A stretch of DNA of 56,784 nucleotides from Bacteroides sp. Marseille-P3684 (GCF_900291465.1 NZ_LT985808.1:3649494-3706277), one strand, 5' to 3'; positions 43,530-52,422 are shown, counted from the first letter of the stretch. The notes: generated from the letters alone by a model not told the origin. A program made the numbers and translations.

Positions 43530-44615
43530 CTAAACTGTTGCCGTCGTCAGCTTCTCGCCGGTATATTCCCGACAAATCAGCGTCCCGTTCAGGGCGCCCA
43601 GTGCATTCTCAGCCAATGCACCCATCTCATCTTCACCCGGAATCACCACCACAGGTGCCAGGTAGCTGATTTGCTCCCGCAACAGGTCCACGCAGTAATC
43701 ACTGTAGGCGATGCCGCCTGTCAGGATAATGGCTTCCGCCTTCCCCTTCAATGCCACATGCATGGCGCCAATCTGCTTGGCGACAGTGTAGAACATGGCT
43801 TCGAGGAAATCCCGGCATGCCACATCTCCCTCCAGGGCACGGTCTTCCACCGTCTTCAGGTTGTTCGTGCCCAGATAGGCGACAGCCCCGCCACGGGTTG
43901 TAATCATCTTCTTGACTTCCTTCAAGGTATATTGTCCGCTGAAGCACAGTTCAGCCAGTTCGTAGGCAGGCAATGTCCCGACCCGCTCGGGGGAGAACGG
44001 GCCTTCGCCGTCAAGGGCATTGTTCACATCGATCACTCTTCCGTGCCGATGTGCACTGATGGAAATGCCGCCTCCCAGATGTCCGACGATGACATCAATG
44101 TCTTCGTATGCCACTCCCCGACTTGCCGCATAGCGACGGGCAACCGCCTTGCTGTTCAATGCGTGGAAGATGGAACGGCGTTCAATCTGCGGCAGTCCAG
44201 TCCGACGCGCCCGCTCGTCCAGCTCGTCCACCACGACAGGGTCGGCAATGTATGCCGGACAACCCGTCCGGAAAGCCCAGTCGTCTGCCAGAAACGCTCC
44301 GAGGTTGCAGGCATGTTCGTGCTCGGCATGAATCAGGTCTTCCTTCATCTTCGCATTCACCGGATAAACGCCTCCGGGTGTGGGATGAAGCAACCCGCCG
44401 CGACCGATAACTGCGTCAAACTTCGTATCAATTCCTGCCTCCTTCAGCGCCTCCGCAATCCGGTGACGACGGAAATCATACTGCTCGTTGATGTGGACAA
44501 AGCCCGCAAGTTCCTCCGTGGAATGACGGATATTGTGCACCCACACTTGCTTTTCGTTCTCATAGACCGCTATCTTGGTCGAGGTGGACCCCGGATTAAT
44601 AACAAAGATTCTCAT
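43530..44615 (-). CDS. buk: Butyrate kinase
   Basis: Transfers phosphate between acyl phosphate and ADP, making ATP from butyryl- or branched acyl-phosphate. It is a member of the acetokinase/ASKHA superfamily: INPGSTSTKIAVYE at the N-terminus, VGHLGGGISISAHRHGRVID in the middle, and ILTGGIAYSDYC near residue 300. The 361-residue length fits Buk, while acetate kinase is about 400. Its start overlaps the end of ptb by 20 bases. In Bacteroidetes such pairs may act on branched-chain acyl groups from amino-acid breakdown; no butyryl-CoA pathway genes lie nearby. Confidence 0.94.
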   Translation of the reverse strand: MRIFVINPGSTSTKIAVYENEKQVWVHNIRHSTEELAGFVHINEQYDFRRHRIAEALKEAGIDTKFDAVIGRGGLLHPTPGGVYPVNAKMKEDLIHAEHEHACNLGAFLADDWAFRTGCPAYIADPVVVDELDERARRTGLPQIERRSIFHALNSKAVARRYAASRGVAYEDIDVIVGHLGGGISISAHRHGRVIDVNNALDGEGPFSPERVGTLPAYELAELCFSGQYTLKEVKKMITTRGGAVAYLGTNNLKTVEDRALEGDVACRDFLEAMFYTVAKQIGAMHVALKGKAEAIILTGGIAYSDYCVDLLREQISYLAPVVVIPGEDEMGALAENALGALNGTLICREYTGEKLTTATV

Positions 44616-45549
44616 GGTTGACTGGTATTTGGGATTTACAGGTTTCAGTCAGGCAGGCTAGTGCCAGGCTGTAATATTTGGAGAGTCCCGAGTCACTGCG
44701 CGATGTCACGACCACGGGACATATCGGTCCGCGCAACGTACCTGCCATGTCGGCATTGGCAAAGAGCGTGATGGACTTGTAGAAGGTGTTTCCGGATTCG
44801 ATGTTCGGGAAAATCAGTATGTCCGCATTGCCCACCACCGGCGAGGAGAGCCCCTTGATGTTGCCGCTGTGGATATCACATGCCGTCTTCACATCCATCG
44901 GACCGTCCATCTGCACACGTCCGAATTCTCCCTGGACGGCACATTCCTTCAGGACAGCATAATCGAGCGTATGGGGAAACTTCTCGTTGATTTTTTCCGA
45001 ACAGTGGAGCAAGGCGATACGTGGCTCCTCCACCCCACAACAATGTGCTACTCCGACGGCATAACGTATCATCGCCTTGAACTGTGCCAGTGTGGGACGC
45101 GGGATTACCGCGGCGTCCGAGAATATCAGCAGCTTGGGGTAAGTCGGGACATGTGCCACCGTGACATGCGTCAGCACTTCCCCCTTGGGCAGGATACCGG
45201 TTTCCTTATTAAGGACTGCACGCAGCAGGTTATCGGTATTGATCAACCCCTTCATCAGGATATCCGCCTTCTGCTCACGGACTATCTTCACCGCCAAGGC
45301 GGCTGCGTCGTCAGGAGTAGCAACGACCAACACGTCCACATGCTCCGGACAACGGCTGCGCATCTCCTCGGCATGTGCGGCAAAACGAGCATCGGCCACC
45401 AATACAAAATCGGCAATTCCTTCCTCCAAAGCACGCGAAACGGCATACTCTGTATGAGGGTCATTCGGGCAGACCACCACAACGCGCTTCCTGTGGGAGA
45501 GCGATTGCAGGTGTGCGGTCATCTGGGCAAAGTCTCTAATCGGATTCAT
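44596..45549 (-). CDS. ptb: Phosphate butyryltransferase
   Basis: Converts acyl-CoA and phosphate to acyl-phosphate, the substrate of Buk. A 317-residue protein of the phosphotransacetylase family: VVVCPNDPHTEYAVSRALEEG near the N-terminus, ADILMKGLINTDNLLRAVLNKETGI in the middle, and a C-terminal LIFPNIESGNTFYKSITLFANADMAG segment typical of Ptb/PTA. It heads the ptb-buk pair. Its promoter should lie in the next 60 bases: CATATTTG at about 45563-45570 on the minus strand is a 7/8 match to the -7 box. Confidence 0.94.
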   Translation of the reverse strand: MNPIRDFAQMTAHLQSLSHRKRVVVVCPNDPHTEYAVSRALEEGIADFVLVADARFAAHAEEMRSRCPEHVDVLVVATPDDAAALAVKIVREQKADILMKGLINTDNLLRAVLNKETGILPKGEVLTHVTVAHVPTYPKLLIFSDAAVIPRPTLAQFKAMIRYAVGVAHCCGVEEPRIALLHCSEKINEKFPHTLDYAVLKECAVQGEFGRVQMDGPMDVKTACDIHSGNIKGLSSPVVGNADILIFPNIESGNTFYKSITLFANADMAGTLRGPICPVVVTSRSDSGLSKYYSLALACLTETCKSQIPVNHENLCY

Positions 45550-46105
45550 ATATCATATTTTTAGCAAATATGGTAAAAATCCGGTGTAATGCAATAGTCT
45601 GAAGGAACTTTTTGCACACAATCCAGCCGTTTGAGAACATCTTGTCAATCATTCTTTCAAGAGAGCTTTCTTTCAAGAGGAGAGCAGATTCCCATTTATA
45701 GCTGTCAGACGCCTTAATGAAGAATTTTAGAAAGAGAAAACGAAGGTTCAGATTACAATTCGACAGACTTCTCTGCATACTGTTAATTAAACCCAAATCG
45801 GGACATGAGGAATCATGCATCCAAGATGTACTAAACACACTTGTTCATAGGATTGTACGGGACTCGACACTACCTGATTGTTCCTCCTCAGGCTTCCGTT
45901 ACTCCAGATTCCGGCGAACGGAAAAGGCCGACGCTTCTTGCGGAAAAGGTTGCCATCCTCTTGCTGAAGAGCCTGTCCACGTCTTGCTCATCTCCTTTTG
46001 CCGAGATGCGCATGAGGATACCAGGGAGATGCGCAAGACCCTGTGTCCTCTTGCGCAAGACGCTCCGGGGAGAGCATCATGGCTATTTTGAGGGAAAATA
46101 CTAAA

Positions 46106-46187
46106 CCCAAATCGGTCATTAGACCGCTCAAAGTTCTCTTCACTTCAAAAGGGCAAGTTCCTTGAGCAGTCTAATGACTGACTTGGG
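46106..46187. repeat. Long imperfect hairpin
   Basis: About 26-bp arms: the left starts CCCAAATCGGTCATTAGACC and the right ends GTCTAATGACTGACTTGGG, with few mismatches and a loop of about 30 nt. On the minus strand it is followed by TTTAGTATTTT, so it could terminate, but arm length suggests a mobile-element end or an RNA element. Confidence 0.6.
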
Positions 46188-46198
46188 CTAAAAAAAAA

Positions 46199-46233
46199 TT
46201 CCCTTCCTCCGTACCAGGTACCGAGAAAGGGAA
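46199..46233 (-). terminator. Second terminator after the TPR gene
   Basis: Stem TTCCCTT with AAGGGAA, with an inner CGGTACC-type stem, followed on the minus strand by a run of eight or more T residues. Confidence 0.8.
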
Positions 46234-46272
46234 CAGTTGAAAACATTCGAAAAAATCAGACAACACATAAAA

Positions 46273-46305
46273 AAGGAGGAGGAAGAATCACTCTTGCTCC
46301 TCCTT
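46273..46305 (-). terminator. First terminator after the TPR gene
   Basis: Stem AAGGAGGA with TCCTCCTT, followed on the minus strand by TTTTTT, 26 bases past the TPR gene stop. Confidence 0.85.
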
Positions 46306-46330
46306 ACACGTAAACAACTAAAATTATCCA

Positions 46331-47764
46331 CTATTTAATACCTTCCAATGCTTTCGTAGCGATAGCATCTTCGGGATCGATAGCCAAGATTTTGTTCCAG
46401 TACTCTTTTGATTCTTCGTACTTTTCAGCCACCAGGTAGTAGTAACCCAAGTAGCGGTAGCACTCAATCAAGTAGCGGTTGTAGCGACTGTCTTCCTTAG
46501 CCTTGTCAGCCAACAAGGTAGCAACCTGTTCGTAGTAAGGCTTAGCCAGACCAGCCGTAGTTTCGGGGTCAAGTGCAGAGTTCGTACGTGCACGCCAGAA
46601 ATTACCCAGGTAGTTATCGGGAACCAGCTCAGCCAACTTGCCGAAAGTAGAATCAGCCTTATGCAAGGCAGCCGTCTTCATCTCCGGAGTATAGTTGATG
46701 CTGTCCGTGGTAGTACCTTCACCGTAATACATACGTCCCAATTGGAACACGAGGTCCGGAGTTTTCTTGTCTTCCGGCAGTGTCTCTACATATTTGTTGA
46801 ACGCATTGATTGCCTCTTCATATTTACCGGCACTTTCATAGCACGATGCAATCTGATTGAGGACTTCGCTGCGCTCCTTGTTCATGTCGTATGCCTTTTC
46901 CAAAGAAACAACTGCATCCTCGTATACCTTCAAAGCCTCCAGAAGAGTACCATGGTAAAGGTAATCCAGGTAAGTCAGGTCTTCCACCTTGCATGCACCA
47001 AAGAAAGCATTGGCAGCTTCCTTCGCTTCGTCGTAACGCTTCAAGTCAATGAAGTTGTACATACGCAGACGGTTGAATACAGCATGTTGAGGATTCTTTT
47101 GCAAACCAAGATTTGCCACTTCCAAGGATTTCTCAAAGTTGTGATTGAGGAAGAGAGCGAAAGAGTATTTCACCAAGTCGTTCTCAGTTGCCTTATCGCC
47201 TTCAGCAAAACGTGCGTAAGCATCAGCAGCCTTATCGAACTGGTTGGCAGAATAATAGATTTCAGCCAACTTACGGTCTACTTCCACAGCCTGGGGGTCG
47301 ATGGCTCTCAGCTCTTCCAGCTTTCCGGTAGCCAGACTGGGATTGGCAGCTTTGTAGATATCAGCATACTTCAGATATGCTTCCTTGCAATTCGGGTCGA
47401 AGTAAATAGCCTCTTCGTAACGTTGGCTGGCAGTACCCGGGTCCTTACGGGCCACAGCGATGTCTCCTTCAAAAACAGAGACGATTGCCGATTTGGAATC
47501 GGCCTTCTTAGCCAACTTTGCGTAGTCATCAGCCTGCTCCAGTTGTCCGGCATCCAAGTATGCACGGCCAATGGCCAAAACCAATTCTACATTCTTTTTA
47601 TTCTTGCCTTTCAACAAATCGTCTGCTTGCTCTTCTGCCATTTCAGGATTGGTCTTGATCAAATCCTTCACTTTGGCAACGCCTGCTTTCCAATCTTCTG
47701 ATTGTGCGTAGAGTGAGCTTGCTGCCACACACGCTCCTAATAAAAATAGATTTAGTCTTTTCAT
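46331..47764 (-). CDS. Secreted TPR-repeat protein
   Basis: Starting at MKRLNLFLLGACVAASSLYAQ gives a clean signal peptide (477 residues). The mature protein is a chain of helical TPR-like repeats, for example VLAIGRAYLDAGQLEQADDYAKLAKKAD, EVLNQIASCYESAGKYEEAINAFNKYVE and YLIECYRYLGYYYLVAEKYEESKEYWNKIL. It should lie in the periplasm as a scaffold or adaptor. It is the last gene of the exbB-exbD-exbD-tonB-pstS series, ending in two strong terminators. This association suggests a role with the TonB energy-transducing machinery, but its partner is not known. Confidence 0.88.
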   Translation of the reverse strand: MKRLNLFLLGACVAASSLYAQSEDWKAGVAKVKDLIKTNPEMAEEQADDLLKGKNKKNVELVLAIGRAYLDAGQLEQADDYAKLAKKADSKSAIVSVFEGDIAVARKDPGTASQRYEEAIYFDPNCKEAYLKYADIYKAANPSLATGKLEELRAIDPQAVEVDRKLAEIYYSANQFDKAADAYARFAEGDKATENDLVKYSFALFLNHNFEKSLEVANLGLQKNPQHAVFNRLRMYNFIDLKRYDEAKEAANAFFGACKVEDLTYLDYLYHGTLLEALKVYEDAVVSLEKAYDMNKERSEVLNQIASCYESAGKYEEAINAFNKYVETLPEDKKTPDLVFQLGRMYYGEGTTTDSINYTPEMKTAALHKADSTFGKLAELVPDNYLGNFWRARTNSALDPETTAGLAKPYYEQVATLLADKAKEDSRYNRYLIECYRYLGYYYLVAEKYEESKEYWNKILAIDPEDAIATKALEGIK

Positions 47765-47798
47765 AGAGTGTATCAAGATAATTTTAGTCTTCTACTTA

Positions 47799-48749
47799 TT
47801 ATTGGTCATTAACTCTCACAGAGATATATCCTCTCAGAATCTCCGGCAACAGACCGGCCTTCAGGATAATGCGTTGTCCGCGATCGCTCTGCATGAAGTT
47901 GGAGAAGCCCCACGACAGTCCGTTACGGGGGTCATTCAACAGTATATAGATTGGCCGTGCCAATGGATAATCGTCATAATACAAGTAAGCCTGATAAGGC
48001 TTGTAGGAATTGTCGGGACGTGCCTGATTTTCGGCAGAGACCGACATCACCCGAATCTCATCACGGAAAGAGAGCCGTGTCGAGTCACTCCGGTTTGTCA
48101 ACCAGTTTACGCCGACGACACCGATTGCTTCGGGTGTCTTGGCAACAAAATCAATTACTTCCAGATTGTTGTCCAGTGCATAGACCTTCTTGTTGTCCAA
48201 GGGCTTTCCACCACAGATGGAGTCCATGGCGTAACGCACCGTACTTGAATTCTTGTTATCAAACACAAGACAGATGTCGTCCAGCTTTGACGACGGATAA
48301 ATATCTTTCCAGTTTTGCACATCACCGGTCAGAATCCGGCGTATGTCTCTGACTGAAATGAGCGTGTCAGGATTGCTTCGGTTGACAATCAACGCCAACC
48401 CATCGACAGCAACCTTGATAGCACGCGGCTGAAACTTGCGACTTTCAAATGACTGTAATTCTTGGGGTGTAAATGTACGGGTGGCAATTGCCAAGCGCAC
48501 ACTGTCCTTCAACAACAGGCTGATGGCTTCTACTTCCGTTGTATAAATGGGATTTATGGTAGCTGCGGGAGTCAGTCCTTCGAACACATCAATCTCTTCC
48601 TGAATGATCGGTCGGAAGCTTTCGTCGGCAGTAATATACACCGAACCGGTATTGAACGTATCCGTACGACCGTCTTTCGGCTTGGGCTGGCATGCAGCCA
48701 ACAGGCCTAAGAGCATAAAGCTAATGAGATATGTAAAATGGGTTTTCAT
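47799..48749 (-). CDS. PstS-like phosphate-binding lipoprotein
   Basis: A 316-residue lipoprotein (LLAAC, Cys20) of the periplasmic binding protein fold: SVYITADESFRPIIQEEIDVFEGL at the N-terminus, DGLALIVNRSNPDTLISVRDIRRILTGDVQNWKD and NSSTVRYAMDSICGG in the middle, and GFSNFMQSDRGQRIILKAGLLP at the end. It resembles PstS, but no pstCAB genes are adjacent; instead it lies between tonB and the TPR gene. It may sense or bind a ligand for the TonB-ExbBD complex. A strong hairpin separates it from tonB. Confidence 0.85.
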   Translation of the reverse strand: MKTHFTYLISFMLLGLLAACQPKPKDGRTDTFNTGSVYITADESFRPIIQEEIDVFEGLTPAATINPIYTTEVEAISLLLKDSVRLAIATRTFTPQELQSFESRKFQPRAIKVAVDGLALIVNRSNPDTLISVRDIRRILTGDVQNWKDIYPSSKLDDICLVFDNKNSSTVRYAMDSICGGKPLDNKKVYALDNNLEVIDFVAKTPEAIGVVGVNWLTNRSDSTRLSFRDEIRVMSVSAENQARPDNSYKPYQAYLYYDDYPLARPIYILLNDPRNGLSWGFSNFMQSDRGQRIILKAGLLPEILRGYISVRVNDQ

Positions 48750-48832
48750 TCTAATTATTCGAAAGGCTAGAGATGCTGTAATTCCACAGGAGCCATCCAG
48801 TCTGGCTGCTATTCAGAAAAGAAACAAAACTG

Positions 48833-48890
48833 AAGTGCTATCGTTTTTGGGATGCCGGCATCAACCGGCAATCCCAAAAACATCGCACTT
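48833..48890 (-). terminator. Long hairpin between tonB and the PstS-like gene
   Basis: Outer stem AAGTGC with GCACTT, then GTTTTTGGGAT with ATCCCAAAAAC and CCGG with CCGG: about 20 pairs in all. It begins 28 bases after the tonB stop. With only a weak U-rich tail (CAGTTTTG) it may act as a partial terminator or an mRNA-stabilising element that sets tonB:pstS ratio. Confidence 0.65.
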
Positions 48891-48917
48891 AATAGAGTTG
48901 GAATGAGACAAGTCTCA

Positions 48918-49739
48918 TTACTGTAATCTAAAGACAATAGGCACGGTATATTTTACGGACACAGCCTTACCGTTCTGCTTACCCGGAATCCACTTGGGCA
49001 TTCCGCTCAACACGCGGATAGCTTCCTTGTCGCAAGAAGGATCCAATGTACGTACAACGACAACGTCGCGTACCTGACCATCTTTACCAACTACGAACTG
49101 ACAAATAACACGTCCCTGAATACCGTTCTCCTGAGCAATAGCAGGATAACGAAGGTTCTTACCGATGTATTTCATCAACTCTTCCTGTCCGCCGGGGAAG
49201 GTAGGCATCTGTTCTACCATATCGAACACCTGATCCGGTTCCTCTTTGGCCTGGACAACGACTTGCTTCAGGTCGGCAATATCCGCACCATGTTCTTCGT
49301 CGTTACCCTTTACGTCAGCGATAGAAATACTGGTCTTACTTGCATTCAACTCATCCTGGCTCTTCATCTGGTCTTCATCAGGCACTTCCTCGTCCTTTTT
49401 GATGACCGGAGCAGTAAACTTGATGGTACTCTTCAAGGCAGGAGGGGGAGGAGTTGCTTCCACCGGTTTTACAAAGTCCTTCTGCTTAACTTCGGGTTCA
49501 TCCAATTGTGAAAGCGTTGTTACTTCCGTCATTGCTTCATCCACAGTCTGTTCAGGAGTAGCCAATTTTATCAAAGTCGGGAGAGCACATGCAAGAGCCA
49601 CTACAAGAATCACAATGATCATTGCGCGGGTGTGACGCTTTGGAGAGTCGGCACGCATCTTATACGCACCATAAGACTTATTCTTATCTCCAAAAACGAG
49701 ATCACACCATTGTAAAGAAGTCAAATCTATTTTTGCCAT
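48918..49739 (-). CDS. tonB: TonB energy-transducing protein
   Basis: A 273-residue inner-membrane protein linking the proton gradient to outer-membrane transporters such as the SusC proteins here. N-terminal cytoplasmic LTSLQWCDLVFGDKNKSYGAYKMR, one membrane helix (about 37-60), a proline-rich periplasmic spacer (KPVEATPPPPALKSTI), and a C-terminal TonB domain (about 195-273: LRYPAIAQENGIQGRVICQFVVGKDGQV). The sequence YPAxAxExxIxGxV is the family signature. It follows the second exbD after 26 bases. Confidence 0.95.
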   Translation of the reverse strand: MAKIDLTSLQWCDLVFGDKNKSYGAYKMRADSPKRHTRAMIIVILVVALACALPTLIKLATPEQTVDEAMTEVTTLSQLDEPEVKQKDFVKPVEATPPPPALKSTIKFTAPVIKKDEEVPDEDQMKSQDELNASKTSISIADVKGNDEEHGADIADLKQVVVQAKEEPDQVFDMVEQMPTFPGGQEELMKYIGKNLRYPAIAQENGIQGRVICQFVVGKDGQVRDVVVVRTLDPSCDKEAIRVLSGMPKWIPGKQNGKAVSVKYTVPIVFRLQ

Positions 49740-49765
49740 ATCTATATTATTTTAGGTGTGATTCA

Positions 49766-50419
49766 TTATTGTTGTGCTGCAGCTTCACTGGCCAACGTAC
49801 CCTTGGCATCAAAGTTCTTGATCAAGAACTCATCACCTTCTGTAATGTCAGTGATCACATACTTACCGATATTGCAAATCTGCATTTCATCGAGAGCATC
49901 AATCAGATTCTTATAAGAAGCATCATCTGTAGCTTTGATGATGACAGTCGGGGTGTTCTTTCCACCCTTAATGTCGCTCAGTTTCTCCTTATATTCATCC
50001 TCAGATATTTTCAAATCAATCTTATCTTGCTTGAGTTTGTTTACTTCATTCACGGCTGCCGCATTTCTCTTCAGCAACATAGCACGCAAACCATCTGCAT
50101 TATAAGAAGTCTGCTTCAACGATGTATAATCCTCATAGTTGGGTTGTCCGTCATAATAGAAGACCCGGTCATCACCAGCCAACAGCAAAGTAATGGCTTC
50201 AGATGCCTTAACTTTTGATTTCTGGTCATCGGTCAAGTCTTCTTTCGCCGGCATACTAATCTCCATCGTCTGAGGCTTACTCATCGTGGTACACAGCATA
50301 AAGAAGGTAATCAGCAACATGTTCATATCCACCATCGGAGTAAAATCCACGCGGACATTCATCTTTTTCTGTTTGCTTTTACCTCTTTTTTCATTTGCAC
50401 CTTGTTGTACTTCTGCCAT
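49766..50419 (-). CDS. exbD: ExbD/TolR-family protein (second copy)
   Basis: A 217-residue protein of the TonB motor. One N-terminal membrane helix (about 27-47), RVDFTPMVDMNMLLITFFMLCTTM: the Asp in PMVDMN is the proton-relay residue of ExbD/TolR. The rest is a periplasmic domain with some extra charged helix (KLKQDKIDLKISEDEYKEKLSD). It differs in sequence from the first exbD, so the two probably form a heteromer or alternative motors. It lies 17 bases after the first exbD and 26 before tonB. Confidence 0.93.
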   Translation of the reverse strand: MAEVQQGANEKRGKSKQKKMNVRVDFTPMVDMNMLLITFFMLCTTMSKPQTMEISMPAKEDLTDDQKSKVKASEAITLLLAGDDRVFYYDGQPNYEDYTSLKQTSYNADGLRAMLLKRNAAAVNEVNKLKQDKIDLKISEDEYKEKLSDIKGGKNTPTVIIKATDDASYKNLIDALDEMQICNIGKYVITDITEGDEFLIKNFDAKGTLASEAAAQQ

Positions 50420-50436
50420 ATTCCTTAACCAGTTTT

Positions 50437-51039
50437 TTATTCTTCAACTTCCTTCAAGTTCGTAATCAAGTTGTAACGATTCTCTCGAAGGTCCTGAAGT
50501 GATGACATTACTTGTTTAATTACAGAATAGGGAGTAGTCTGGTCTGCCTTGATAGCAATACGTAAATCCGGATTAGCGGCACGCGCTTGACGTACCCAAG
50601 CTTTAAATTGATTATCAACGCTGTCACAGGGGATACCCTCATTCTTCAAAATCTCGTCCTGCTTGTCAGAGGGCAATGCAAGGAATTGCTTCATCTTGCC
50701 AATTGCGACACCAAAAGTAGGAGCAAGTGAGAACTTATGTATTTCCGTCGGCGTAAATGCAATACCATACTCATTACCTACCGCCTCCAAAACAGCACGC
50801 ATGTCCTGCTGTTTATCCAGGCTCATGAATATTTTACCTTTCGGGTCGACCAGTATCTGAAGGATATCCGTCTCCGGAATCTTAATTTCAGACACAGAAG
50901 CAGGAGTGGAAACCATTACCGGCTCTTTCTTAATGAAGGTTGAAGTCAACATAAAGAAAGTCAGCAACAGTACGGTAACGTCACTCATTGCCGTCATGTC
51001 GATGAAAGTATCTTTCTTTTTAATTTTAGCTCTAGCCAT
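50437..51039 (-). CDS. exbD: ExbD/TolR-family protein (first copy)
   Basis: A 200-residue TonB motor component. N-terminal basic segment (MARAKIKKKDTFIDMTAMSD), one membrane helix with the proton-relay Asp in MTAMSDVTVLLLTFFML, and a periplasmic domain with AIKADQTTPYSVIKQVMSSLQDL, matching the ExbD periplasmic fold. It lies 30 bases after exbB. Tandem exbD genes between exbB and tonB are characteristic of Bacteroidetes. Confidence 0.93.
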   Translation of the reverse strand: MARAKIKKKDTFIDMTAMSDVTVLLLTFFMLTSTFIKKEPVMVSTPASVSEIKIPETDILQILVDPKGKIFMSLDKQQDMRAVLEAVGNEYGIAFTPTEIHKFSLAPTFGVAIGKMKQFLALPSDKQDEILKNEGIPCDSVDNQFKAWVRQARAANPDLRIAIKADQTTPYSVIKQVMSSLQDLRENRYNLITNLKEVEE

Positions 51040-51069
51040 AATTAAAATGATTTAAAAGGTGAGCCGAAA

Positions 51070-51876
51070 TTATTTATGAGTAGCAGCAAAAGTCTGTACG
51101 ATAGAGAAACCTACTTCGTCAAGGCTATAAGTCAACTTATCAATTTTGTTAGTGTAGTAGTTGTAGGAGATAACAGCCAAAGCACCAGTCAAGATACCGA
51201 ATGCAGTGTTAACCAAGGCCTCAGAAATACCGGTTGACAATGCAACAGAGTCAGTACCACCACCGGCACCCAGAGCCTGGAATGAACGGATCATACCAAC
51301 AACGGTACCAAGCAGACCGAACAATGTACCCAGAGTAGTAATGGTAGCGATGATCGGCAAGTTCTGCTGCATCATAGGCATTTCAAGAGCTGTAGCTTCT
51401 TCCAATTCCTTTTGGATAGCCAACACCTTTTGTTCTTTTGTCAAGCCATTGTTGTTTTCAACTTCGGCGTATTTAACCAAAGTAGCAGTTACTACGTTTG
51501 CAACAGAACCGCGTTGTTTGTCACATACTGCGTGAGCTTTCTGCAAGTCACCTGCAGCCAAAGCGTCCTTGATGTTAGCAACGAATTTCACCAAAGAACC
51601 TCTACCATAAGCAGAACGCAATGCGAAGTAACGTTCAACGCTCAATGCGATAACAGTCAGCAACAAAGTTTGGATAACCGGCACGATCACACCACCTTTA
51701 TAGACAGTACCCAACAAGTTTACCGGGTGGTTGTTCGGGTCATTGTTAACAAAGTTAGAGCCATCGCCCAAGAAGAACCGGAAGATACATACTGCTACGA
51801 TGAAACAGCAGATAATAACTATACCAGCATTTTTGATACCCCAAATCTTCGTAGATTTTTTCTTAGTTGTTTCCAT
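51070..51876 (-). CDS. exbB: ExbB/TolQ/MotA-family proton channel protein
   Basis: A 268-residue inner-membrane protein that forms the pentameric proton channel around the ExbD helices. Hydrophobic segments occur at about 14-35, 60-80, 160-185 and 205-235, with the conserved IATITTLGTLFGLLGTVVGMIRSFQALG and ALVNTAFGILTGALAVISYNYY typical of MotA/TolQ/ExbB. It heads the exbB-exbD-exbD-tonB-pstS-TPR transcript, behind a long AT-rich leader. It probably powers both SusC systems and the TonB receptor in this window. Confidence 0.95.
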   Translation of the reverse strand: METTKKKSTKIWGIKNAGIVIICCFIVAVCIFRFFLGDGSNFVNNDPNNHPVNLLGTVYKGGVIVPVIQTLLLTVIALSVERYFALRSAYGRGSLVKFVANIKDALAAGDLQKAHAVCDKQRGSVANVVTATLVKYAEVENNNGLTKEQKVLAIQKELEEATALEMPMMQQNLPIIATITTLGTLFGLLGTVVGMIRSFQALGAGGGTDSVALSTGISEALVNTAFGILTGALAVISYNYYTNKIDKLTYSLDEVGFSIVQTFAATHK

Positions 51877-52286
51877 AATAAAGCTTTTTAGTTTTTAAAG
51901 TATTTGTTTGTTTAGTTAATAAATTTCAGTTCTGTTGCCGCGGACCGAATCCAAAGTACAGATAAAATATGAGGCATTTATCCCAAAATATCCCATCAGC
52001 TATCGTCACAAGAGGGTCATTCAATTCTAATCATTACAGATACAACTAGATAAACATTATAAACTCTTGTAAAAAGACTTCGATTTCTTTGAAATAAATA
52101 CCTGCAAAAATTGCGACAACAAAAATAGTAAATTCTAGGAGATAGATAATATAATTCACATCTTTTAATCAAAAAAACATTTTAGGGCAAGAGACACATT
52201 ACAAAATAATCTATAATAAGGGCAATACAGGAACTTAAAGACACATCAGCCTAGCATCTGTAAATAAAGTCACTAATATGGAATGA

Positions 52287-52317
52287 CAAAGATAATACAT
52301 CCAGTAAAATATACAAT
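52287..52317 (-). promoter_or_regulatory. Candidate promoter for the exbB operon
   Basis: The minus strand carries -33 ATTG (52314-52317), 19 bases, then -7 TATCTTTG (52287-52294). It predicts a leader of roughly 400 nt before exbB, or a small RNA. Confidence 0.5.
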
Positions 52318-52386
52318 AATAAATCTCGGCTATAGGTCGATCCAGCCAGCTCATCGACTTTGATAAATAATGTCAGTATCTATAAA

Positions 52387-52422
52387 AAGGGACCGACTCT
52401 TCCACTAAAGAATCAGTCCCTT
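52387..52422 (-). terminator. Terminator of the fimbrillin-like gene
   Basis: Stem AAGGGAC with GTCCCTT plus inner GA/TC and TCTT/AAGA pairs, followed on the minus strand by TTTTTAT, about 60 bases past the stop codon. Confidence 0.8.

Larger units (their letters stand above)
45550..46330. other. Gene-free region with tandem terminator-like hairpins
   Basis: No convincing gene in about 780 bases. It holds three hairpins in a row behind the TPR gene (46106-46187, 46199-46233, 46273-46305). A 14-bp direct repeat, TAAACCCAAATCGG, occurs at 45788-45801 and 46102-46115; the second copy runs into the largest hairpin. The interval between the copies could be a decayed mobile element. Short open frames on both strands have unconvincing composition. 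Confidence 0.6.

Noticed and set aside
43530-44615. Acetate kinase as the identity of the kinase gene
   Set aside because: Length (361) and the overlapping phosphate butyryltransferase gene favour butyrate kinase.
45536-45838. A 100-codon minus-strand frame upstream of ptb
   Set aside because: Overlaps the likely ptb promoter and start, and has irregular composition without any recognisable domain.
45841-46104. An 87-codon plus-strand frame between ptb and the TPR gene
   Set aside because: No ribosome-binding context, promoter or family resemblance; composition looks random.
47799-48749. A complete Pst phosphate transporter
   Set aside because: No pstC, pstA, pstB or phoU gene is adjacent; only the binding-protein-like gene is present.
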